NCBI GenBank assembly: GCA_963556145.1
Contig: OY744473.1
Location: 992,001 to 1,056,000, forward strand
DNA from: Hygrocybe punicea
Taxonomy: Eukaryota > Basidiomycota > Agaricomycetes > Agaricales > Hygrophoraceae
Reading direction: 5' to 3'
Length of the DNA: 64,000 bases
Under the pieces are notes generated by a model. The model had not been told where the DNA came from. It did not search any database and saw only the letters and a program-made list of their open reading frames with translations. The stretch's first letter is position 1. Every line of letters starts with the position of its first letter. Below, one piece after another: positions 55,564-64,000 of this stretch. The translations under genes were made by a program, and so were the position numbers.

Positions 55564-56513
55564 CCGAAAGTTCGGCTCTCTCTCCATCCAAACCTTCGTC
55601 TCGTTGTTATTCCCTTCTCCCTCCCATCTCCCTTATGCCTTTCCCTCACTCCCTGCTCATCGCGAGCACTGGCTACTCCTCTCTCTGTACTTTACTTATC
55701 CCCATAATAGGTTTCCTTTCTCTTCCCTCTCCCATTCTCACTACTTTCCTGGTTTGGCCCCTTCTGAGCAAGCACATTACCTTCCTTCGCGCTATCACAT
55801 TTCCGCCACCTCTCCATGCCCTTAATATCAAGCTAGAGTCCCCCCTCTAGCTCTTGGTGAGTCCCTACACTTTGCTTTTCCCCCTCACTGCTGTGCTCAT
55901 GTCTCTTTCACTCCCAGCCCTTCTTCCCCTTCCCTGCCTTGTTGCACCCCGTTATCCGAGCCAGCCCTTGGCCCCAAGCCATGCTCAAACCCCCTCCACC
56001 CTCACCAACATTCAAAACTTTCCTAAGCACGTCTGCATTCCGTTGAGGTAAGTTTTTCATTCAATTTTTTATTTTTATTTTATTTTATTTTTTCTTTCTT
56101 CCCTTCGCTGTTGGGGGAGGGTCTTTTGGACGATCCAGAGACCCTTCCCTTTTGTTCTTCCTGCCTGGTTTGCTGGGAGGTGGTCGACCTTTTCGCGAAC
56201 CACTTTGGTGGTCTTCGAGGGGAATAACTGTACCATCTCCGTGGTAACAGATCGTTCATGGAGGTTTTTTTTGTTTAAAAAAAATTATATTTAATACGGG
56301 AGGTGGTCGACCTTTTCGCCAACCACTTTGGTGGCCTTCGAGTGGAATAACTGTATCATCTCTGTGGTAGCAGAGCATTCATGGGTTTTTTTTTGTTTAA
56401 AAAAAATTTAATATGGGGGTTTTTCACCCTTCCTCCCCTTCTCTTCATCTCTATTTTGCTGACACACTTTCCTCACCCCCGGAACCCATTCCAGCACCCT
56501 AAAACGTGTCACC
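55564..56513 (+). other. 5' region of the Crypton gene with 123-bp tandem duplication
   Basis: A pyrimidine-rich stretch (55575-56060) ends in gaggtaagtttttc, a possible splice donor of a non-coding first exon. 56175-56297 and 56298-56420 are tandem copies starting gggaggtggtcgacc. No coding frame with recognised motifs. The Crypton left end was not found. Confidence 0.5.
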
Positions 56514-59435
56514 ATGTCCGAGAACATTGCCCCTGGCTTGGACCCCTCTCCACCCCCAATCAGCAAGCGTTGCCGCCTCACTTCCCACCGTGAGGGTAGC
56601 CCCGATGGTGCCACCACTAAGGATCTTGCTTTTTTGTCAGGAGGGGCAGCAGAGGTTGCCCACAGTAGCCAAACCCACCCAGTGCCCTCCATTGTGGCCC
56701 TTCCCCGTTCTGGTGGGACTGTCGAATGTGCCTGCGAGGGTCAAACCCCTCCCAAGCCTTTCAGCATGCCTCCAGGACCCCTCTCGACCGTTTCCGTGGA
56801 CCTACAGGCTGCTCTTGTTCAGTTGGAGGCAGAGTTGCATATGGTCTGTCAAAACCAGGCTCGGCTTGTCCAAGCAGACAAGCAGACGTCCAAAACGTAC
56901 CAATGCCACTTGAAGAACTACGAGAAGTGGTGGGGCCAGTACCAGCACAGTCTAACTGCTGATGGCCATCACTCTGCAGTAATACCTGCCTTCCCAGTCA
57001 TCCTGGTGAAGGTGGTGATGTTCCTTGAGCACGAGACCACACGCAAAAAGGTCAGTTGGCCCCCCTTCATTCCCTCCTCCCCACTGTGCCCCATGCTAAC
57101 CGTTTTCCAGCGGAAGTGGGGCAGCTCCAACGCTATTGCTGGGTCGTCTGTCGGCAAGTCCCACATTGCACAAGTCATCTCTGCCCTCGAATATTGGCGG
57201 TTCCAGAACCACCACCTCTACACGCATATTCTGGAGGCACAGGTGTCCCTGTGTAATGACAACCGCATCCGCACACTGGAAGCTTGCTCAAAGTACAATG
57301 AGCCAAAGCGCATTGAGAACTCGCAGGTGCTGAAGGCTGCTGGCAGTTCATCTGGTAAGCTAACACTTTCCTGGTGCCTCTCACTGCTTGCATCTATCCT
57401 CACCCCTCCCTGCCCTTCTTTTGTAGATGCCTACACTCTGGAAAAGCTCAAGTCCTGCTCCCTCTGGTGCCTCACGGAGTTTGCAGGTCCATGTCAGGTC
57501 CTTGTGGGGATGTGCGACTGAGCAATGCTCCTCCTTTCAGCCATGACTGCCTTTCGTGGGGAGAGCATCCGCATGCTCAAGTGGTCCGACCTGTTTCTGT
57601 CAGAGATCCCCATGGATGATGTGTGCCTGGGCTACAAAGTGCCGGTAAGGCATCCTGCTTTCCTTGCTTCCACCCACCCAAACTGATGGCCAGGCCTGCT
57701 TTACAGGTCCTCATGATGTTGACAGACAATGCAAAGCACAACCAGCATGGCCGCATTGATGAACATGGCACAATAAGGCATCGGCAGGTGGAGCTATGCC
57801 CTGTTGGGGTGACGGCACTCCTCTTCTTTACCCACTTCCATGTGAACTCGGCACCTGTGCCAGACTTCGGGCCTCAGTTTGGCAAGTTGGAATATGGTGA
57901 GTATGGCCACCGCACCTGGTATGACAACTACCTATTCTGGACCACGGCCGTCACCAAGAAGATGACGTATGACAGTAAGTTTCTCTGTGTGGTGCTCTAC
58001 TGTAGCCTGGCCATGCTAAAAGCCTATTAATTGGCAGATCATTATGAGCGAGTTACAGGCATGCACAAGAAGAATGGGGTCTCCCTCACCAAGGTCACTC
58101 ATGTGGGGCGGTTCTACACCGCTCTGACAGCCTGAGCCCATGGAGCATCATCAACAGGCACCAAGGCCCTTGGTGGCTGGAATGAGAGTGGCTTGTTCCG
58201 AAATGTGTATGACCGCGCTCTTCCCATTGATGCCATCCTGGCTGTGGCCACATTCAATAGATGCAAGCCTGAGATGTACAGCCTCCCCAGGGAGTCCCTT
58301 GGTGGGTTGTCGAGCTCTGTGCCTGCCCCACACTTTGTTTGCTGACCACATGCCTCTTGCCAGAACCATCACCCAAGCTCCTTGATGCCATCTTCCCATG
58401 GGTGGGTGCCCAGGAGACAGCCCTTGAATCCCACACCGCTGCTGAACCTCGAGCCCGTGACATAGCACTGAAGCAGTTTCTTCGGGTGCTGCAGTGGCTC
58501 CGGGTTATCCTTCTTCAGGACACGGCGGTACTCTTCTCTCAACATCCCACCAGCCCTATCTTCCGATTTGAACCCTTCAACACCCCTGCTTTTGCTGTCT
58601 TTGCAGCCAGCTCCATGGCTGTCATCAAAAAGGCTGAGCAAGATGCTGCACTTGCCTTTGATGCTCTCCCGGAGCACCTTGTCCAGAGTATCTGTGGCCT
58701 GGTGGCGGAGGTAACACTGACACAAGAGAAGGAGAGGGAGGAGAACCAGTGGAGGTGGAACAGCTTGAGTGAGCAATATGGGAGGCTGGAGGGGATGCTT
58801 GGTGTGTTGCTGAGCTCCAAGGGGGGTTCCTGGCAGAAAAAGGGAAAGGGTAAGTCTCGCACCTCTGTCTCGGCTCCCTTGTCCCGAACCTGACTTTACT
58901 GTCTCAGCATTGTCACTGCCCCCACTTCCCCCACCCCCAATGCCAAGCCCAGCCACCCTACCAACAGGCGCGGGCCCAACAGTCACCATCAGGTTTGTGG
59001 GATTGCCTCCAAGTCTCACCTCAGAGGCAGTCTTGCCAGCTGCGCAAGTCATTGTGCCATACAGTGGCAGCAGCAGGGAGGGCCCTGCACTGAGCAGGAA
59101 TCTGCAACCGGCTCCTGAAACCATGCAGGCCATGGCCCCTGCAACCACAGAGGCCACCATGCCAGTGCAGGCCCAGCAAGCTGCCTGGCTGGCACTCCTG
59201 ACCAAGTTCGGCACCCAGCAGGTGCTCAAGCACCAGTGGGAGTGGTCTTCCGGTGGCTACCTGCCATACTACCGCTACCAGCCCATAGGCCAGACTTCTA
59301 ACATCTGGATAGAGTGGGCCGAGGGCCTCAATGGGTACCTGTCAGTGAGACAGCTGACAGAGAACTGGGGGGCAAGGTGGAGATGGAACGAAGAAGGGCA
59401 GAAGACTGAGGGTGCACGCAGGAAGAAGGTTGTTG

Positions 59436-62400
59436 GGAAATTAAACACGCCCAGAGTTAATCGGAGTTTAAATATATCAACGTGCCTGTCTGCTCACGCA
59501 ACTCTCTGAATCTCCCCACTCCCCACTCTCTGCTATCTCTGTCCGCTCACGCAACTCTCTGAACTATCTCTGTATGCTCACACAACTTTCTGAACCTCCC
59601 CCCCCACAACTCTGTCCACTTCCATGACTCCACATCTCTGTCCACTCACGCAACTCTCTGAACTCTCCTCACTGAACTCCCCTCACTTCAATATGACAGG
59701 CTTTACACCAACTGGCAGAGTTTGACAACTATCCCTGTAATGTCATTGTAATGTCTCATACTAAAATATATTATTTTACAACATCTCAGTGTGATCATTG
59801 TACTGAAAAATGACTGGCGGACATCGACATCAACTACATTAACAGATGTCATATGATGGCTTCCTCCTCTCCTTCACTTGAGTTTCAAATGGATACAACA
59901 TACGTACAGCCCCAGGATCATGAACATTCACTTGCTTGTTGAAGATGAGCACTGGTGAGTTCAATATTTTAGGTCCTGCAAGTTGGTTGGCGGTACCGGC
60001 ATTGAATGATGAACTGCTTGTTAATGGTGTCGGACTGATGTTGTTCAAGCGTTCTGCCATGCTTGGGCTTATGTAGAATGCAACGAGTGCTGAATCAACA
60101 GATCTTTGTTGTAGATTTCGTAGTGCTTCGATAATAACATCTTCTGCTGCCAAAATTTCTTGAATACTCATGGCCTCGATATTGGAGTATGTCGTTCCAG
60201 ATGTAACAGTTTGCAAAGGGTTAAGAGAGAGGTTGGCAAACTCCATTGTCGACGGTGACTCGGGTTGTGCAGGAAGGTTGCATACGATCAACGTCAAAAT
60301 CTTTGGCCCAGTCCTCGACATCATTGGAGCTGCCAGCATCAGAAGGAGCACACTGACTCATATTGCCATCATCGCAAACTCGAAGTTCCTGCCCATAGCC
60401 GTCAATATCCTCGGTCTTCTCTGCCAGTGGGTCTTCATCGTCGATACCATCACTTTCATATTCATCATCATCAACCATCTCAGCAATCATCTCCATCTCC
60501 ACCGCTACACTGTTTTCTGTATTGATAATTGAAATGTCAGAACCTGAGGTGTTTGTAGCATGAGGATCGTCCTCAGCAGGGCAAACAGTCCGCATTCTCT
60601 CGTAGTAGTCATGTCTTGAGCGCCGTTCTGCCCATTCTGCAAAAAAAGCTGGCATAACTTTTGTTACCATTGTCAATACCCATACATCAATGCGAGGCAG
60701 ATGGCCTGAGTGCAAGTATGGAGCGAAATATTTGCGTTGATCCGGCCATTGAACAATTCCAGATGATTGTTAGTTCGAGCAACCTTCTCAACCAGCAAGG
60801 CCAAGCATTTTGCTGCTTCAAGAACACTGGCTTTTGACCATGCAAACCAAAAAGACTGAACCTTGAGGTAGCCTTGCAAGTATGCGAGAAAAGATATGCC
60901 ACCTTGTGCTTGCTTTTTTGAGATAGCGCTCATCTTCTTCCCAAGTTTTTTAAAATGTTGCAATTCCAAATTGTATGCATCAATAGCAGCTGTGTATTGT
61001 GTGATTTCCTTCAACAACCGCATGAGAAACTTGGCAAGGTGAGTGCGAACTTCTTGACGAGCATCTCCTTTTGGAATGATATGAAGATGTTTGTTGAGTC
61101 CATTGCGCCAGGCCTGCCAAGTGTGGAACAAGCAGAGTATAAGCAGAACCGACAGCCAGTTTTTCTCTAGTCCTTTCCTCTCGTGTGGGTCATTGTCAGT
61201 GTTTGCAACATTGATTTCGATTTCTTCGCCGTCGTTATTCTTTCCCATGGCCAGCTTGTATTGTCGAAGCAATTCGCTCAAGATATTCCCATCATAATCC
61301 GCGTGGGTTGCCTTAGCTTTGTCGCGAGCAGTGAACAGAAAAAAAGCAACCGGAAGGCCCTTGTTTCGGTCATCGATGGCCATTAGAATAAACAGTAAAG
61401 AACACGCAGAGCAAATCCCAAAGGTTCCATCGAGAAGCATTTGTCGTTTATGGCCATACTTCCAAGCCATTCTCTGTTGTTCAGGCATCGCAAATATCAA
61501 TATGAACTGATCAGATGTTCCATCGACACGGGGCTGATAATAGAGGCAGGAGCCAGTGAGCTCGGGTGATGGTGGCTTTGGCTGTACAGATCAAAACCAG
61601 AGATCGAGGTTGTCTTGAGCTGCTGAATTTTGCTGAATTCCACTCATCCGCAGGAGAGTTCGATACATAGAAGTTGAGTCATGATCTTGCAATACGTATC
61701 GGTGAGTATTGTTGCCAGGTTTGTCTCCCCAGCGCTTGACAGCCCATTCACGGCATAATTGTTGTAGCCGTGTCAAAGGGACAAGATCCCAAAGGAGAGA
61801 TAGTGCATATTCACGGACTTCAGGGTGTAGAGGAATTCGGGGTGTTCGATCCATCACAATGAGTTCTTGACAGTCTGTGCTATGGTCGGGTATCCCAGAT
61901 ATCTCGTCAATGGTAAGTAGCGTGTTTTCTTTTCATTTTTCAGTCCAATACATTGTGGGGTTCTGAATGAATCCTACCTTCTGTGCCTCCATGCGGGGTG
62001 ACAAGATGCACCCAAACTGAACAACCCACATTCTTCCATCCAATTTGTCACTTCTCGTGATTCTCAGGTCCCATCTGTACCACATAGACACTGAAATAAT
62101 CGTGTAATTCGAGTGTACTTCTGGTTCTTATTGGTCTTTGATGTAACTATCTTCTTGGCACTTGTTTGGATGGTTAGCTTTAAACGAACGTCGCGTGGAA
62201 TGACATTGGGGATATGAATGCCAAGTCTAATTATCATCTTGAAGGCTTGGTCTACATATTTCTAGCAATTAGGACCCCTCACAGAGTACAATTGCAGTAC
62301 TCACTCTGCTTGGCTTGTGTATGTTTATAACAGTTCTTATCGATGCCCACAAGGTCTATATGTGTTTGCATCGCATTCCGTGAGTTTTCAGAAAGCTGCA

Positions 62401-62618
62401 ATGCCTTGGAGATGATGATTTTTTGCGTCTTGGAGGCATTGCGAGGCATTGGAACATCTTTCAGTTCTGAAGTGACAACAGTAATGATTTTGGCATTAGA
62501 CATTATGTATGGGTATGGACAGCCTGGGTATGCTGTATTGTATGCTGTATTTATTATGACGCCATGTGATACTTTGGTCATGTGACACCATCATTATCTC
62601 TGGGTCAGTTTGTATTTG
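59436..62618 (-). mobile_element. MULE-like element inserted in the Crypton, 3183 bp
   Basis: It is flanked by a perfect 9-bp duplication, aggttgttg (59427-59435 and 62619-62627), the size typical of Mutator-like elements. Removing it restores the Crypton frame (RRKKVVDLVMEL). The ends ggaaattaaacacgcccagag and ...ctctgggtcagtttgtatttg are imperfect inverse copies, best in the cccagag core. Next to the left end, 59500-59690 holds degenerate ctctctgaac / ctcacgcaac / ctctgtcc repeats. Confidence 0.88.
59839..62503 (-). pseudogene. MULE-like transposase, copy 2
   Basis: Likely start MSNAKIITVVTSEL at 62503. The core at about 61500-60690 has MAWKYGHKRQMLLDGTFGIC, NTDNDPHERKG, FHTWQAWRNGLNKHL and ARTNNHLELFNGRINA, colinear with copy 1. 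A frameshift near 60735 moves the frame to LHSGHLPRIDVWVLTMVTKV, and another near 60225 reaches the tail ending at 59839. One TGA near 61588 (WF*SVQ) interrupts the start of the core. Inactive, but less decayed than copy 1. The protein families match and the DNA does not cross-align at the ends except for short motifs, so they are related but different lineages. Confidence 0.75.
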
Positions 62619-62767
62619 AGGTTGTTGACCTCGTCATGGAGCTATCAGCATGGCCACGGTGGAATGCCACCCTTGCCCTCATCTTCCTGGTGGAGAAGTA
62701 TGAGGCGAAGTTCAAGGCATGTAGCTTCTGCGACTACCTGCAGAAGAATGGGGGCAGTGGCTACTAA

Positions 62768-63640
62768 GAGGTGGCTCGCGCTGCACTGTCATATCCTTAG
62801 CCATAGCCTGTTGCACACATTTGTACAATTATTGTTATGGTTTTTGTTCTATTACTAACTATGGCCCATACAAACAAGAACGAGAGTTTCCGGCATTTAA
62901 AAAAAAAACTCTGCTGGCTTCACCCCAGGAATGAAGTATATTCACCTAGTATACAAATGGGTCACCGGTGGAGAGGTACCGAGGTACCTCTCCGGGGGCT
63001 CACGCAGGACTCGAGAGGTAAGACGGGATGGATAGGATGATGGACTGACTACTACATCGGGAAGGCTACTAACTAGGTCAACCGTGGGAACCTGGTCACG
63101 TGACTGGCAGGTCCCACTACTCCAAGTGCCCCTTTTCCTCATGGCGACGCCCTCGTCACCAACTGCTACAGAAAAGAACACAAAACAAACAGAAACTGAC
63201 CAAAAAACTCTAAAGCCACAACTCCCAGTCCCTCAGAATGCCTTGACTCAAGGCCAGAGCCTTATATCGTGAAGCGGGAAGTTGTCCTCGCGCAGGGGGC
63301 GGTAGATGATCAGACTCTACAAGACTCTCCTCAAACTCAATACTCTTCGAATGCCTCCCTCGCAAGGGTTCAGGCTCACAACGCAAGGCCAAAGATCCCT
63401 CGAATCGTCCTAGCAAGTACTTAGTGCAGTGTGAAGGTTCAGGTGGTCCAAAATATAACTGTATTGGCGGAGATCAGGTAAACGGGTGCATGAACGTAGT
63501 GTAGTGACGGCTTGTAGGTAGACTGTGATTGACATCCAGTATGGGGGGGAACAGGGGATGAGGCTATAATAAAAGCTATAATACTGACGGGGCATAGGGT
63601 TGTACTTAACGAGGCATAGTAATCCGACGCGAAGGGGGTT
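62768..63640. other. 3' flank of the Crypton and unresolved sequence
   Basis: 62768-62940 is probably the Crypton 3' untranslated end. A small palindromic stretch gaggtaccgaggtacctc is at 62975-62992. A plus frame at 63138-63269 (MATPSSPTATEKNTKQTETD) followed by another frame (VVLAQGAVDDQTL) might be a broken Gag-like start, but the evidence is weak. Confidence 0.3.
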
Positions 63641-63646
63641 GGCGTA

Positions 63647-64000
63647 TCACGCGAAGGGATCGGGTGGCTCGTCCAGGTCGAGAACGATGCCACAGGGAGC
63701 TGAACGAGGGTTTGCGGGGCCAGGTAGGGTGTTAGGAACTGGCCGGGGGGTAGTGACGTGGCGGAACACGGTGGGGGTCTGGGAACGGCGGGCACAGTCC
63801 ATTCGCGGTATTGGAGTGAGGTGGGGTGCTCCGGGATGGTGAGCGGGTGTGCCGCGAGCTTCGTGAGTCGGTCTGGGGCTGGGTATGTTGGTAGAATGGG
63901 GCTGCGCGACGGTGACGTGGGTGTCTGAAAACGACGGCGGGGGCTCGTTTGGTGCAATGGAGGTGAACGGGGGGTCCAGGCCGGTGGAATGAGTGTGCGG
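63647..64000 (-). CDS. Possible C-terminus of a Pro/Ser-rich protein, 5' end outside window
   Basis: A minus frame is open from the window edge to TGA at 63649-63647, about 118 codons. It is Pro/Thr/Ser-rich and ends with an acidic tail CGIVLDLDEPPDPFA, which looks like a natural protein end. The competing frame (Met at 63957 to 63439) is also Pro/Ser-rich but has a less protein-like hydrophobic end. GC content is higher than in the neighbouring repeats, as in the host genes at 1-7 kb. No family recognised. Confidence 0.35.
   Translation of the reverse strand, partial: PHTHSTGLDPPFTSIAPNEPPPSFSDTHVTVAQPHSTNIPSPRPTHEARGTPAHHPGAPHLTPIPRMDCARRSQTPTVFRHVTTPRPVPNTLPGPANPRSAPCGIVLDLDEPPDPFA

Larger units (their letters stand above)
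56514..62767 (+). pseudogene. CryptonF-type tyrosine recombinase (NDC10-like + GCR1_C), split by a MULE
   Basis: Exons 56514-57050, 57111-57354, 57427-57486, 57541-57644, 57707-57974, 58038-58301, 58364-58849, 58908-59435 and, after the insertion, 62628-62767 total 2631 nt, or 876 aa, in one frame. Recombinase signature: AFRGESIRMLKW (first Arg), THVGR (HxxR), GGWNESGLFRNVY (Trp ... Tyr nucleophile), so the catalytic set is present. The tail NIWIEWAEGLNG..SVRQLTENWGARWRW plus PRWNATLALIFLVEKY is a GCR1_C-type DNA-binding domain, the hallmark of fungal CryptonF. One TGA (58133-58135) replaces a residue after YTALTA, consistent with CGA. These enzymes move circular DNA by site-specific recombination. 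The MULE splits the GCR1_C domain. Confidence 0.85.

Noticed and set aside
55306..55707. A 133-codon ORF with Val/Gly/Arg-rich sequence
   Set aside because: It begins inside the solo LTR-like repeat and reads through acgtcacgtc repeats.

Overview
This window is nuclear DNA from a filamentous fungus, most likely a mushroom-forming basidiomycete (Agaricomycete). The evidence is: short GT-AG introns of about 45-90 bp; a WDR48-type gene with ten exons; an AAA-ATPase-like/PD-(D/E)XK gene of the kind expanded in these fungi; and a mobile-element fauna typical of them (Plavaka-type and MULE transposases, a CryptonF-type tyrosine recombinase with a GCR1_C tail, a Ty3/gypsy element, long-TIR Tc1/mariner elements). 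No rRNA, tRNA or CRISPR array was seen.

Layout. Positions 1-9241 are the gene-bearing part. Three minus-strand genes run in tandem: a WDR48/Bun107-like WD40 protein, an HNH-type protein and a partial kinase-like protein. An AAA-ATPase-like gene, probably frameshifted, diverges from the WD40 gene at a shared promoter region of about 540 bp. From 9.2 kb almost to the end the window is nested mobile DNA. 9.7-13.3 kb holds a multi-intron non-autonomous element, a CAG-rich hAT-like element and a 718-bp hAT MITE. 13.9-18.1 kb holds relics of a DDE transposase and a Plavaka transposase, the latter broken by a hAT-like element with a perfect 8-bp duplication. 18-23 kb is mostly repeats. 23.05-26.9 kb holds a spliced repeat element and a MULE-like relic. 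27.3-32.1 kb is a broken multi-exon gene split by a nested pair of hAT-like elements. 32.5-45.6 kb is a Ty3/gypsy element with extra ORFs between protease and reverse transcriptase and an ASCH/PUA-like domain at the end of Pol; it is itself invaded by a hAT-like element that contains a further insertion. 45.6-49.4 kb is a Tc1/mariner element with 186-bp TIRs carrying a second, opposite-strand gene. 50.4-55.6 kb has a mariner relic, two related LTRs (one CpG-poor, one CpG-rich) and an AT-rich island. 55.6-62.9 kb is a CryptonF whose GCR1_C domain is split by a MULE with a 9-bp duplication. A partial gene may enter from the right end.

Two themes connect the mobile DNA. First, several unrelated-looking hAT-like non-autonomous elements share one internal plan: a small spliceable intron, a trinucleotide-rich exon, and a symmetrical CCTCGCGA / TCAATTGA / TCGCGAGG module. 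Second, many premature stops are TGA where the frame and paralogues suggest CGA, and one LTR copy has lost the CpGs its relative keeps. This suggests methylation-linked CpG decay. All domain names come from recognising motifs by eye; no search was run.
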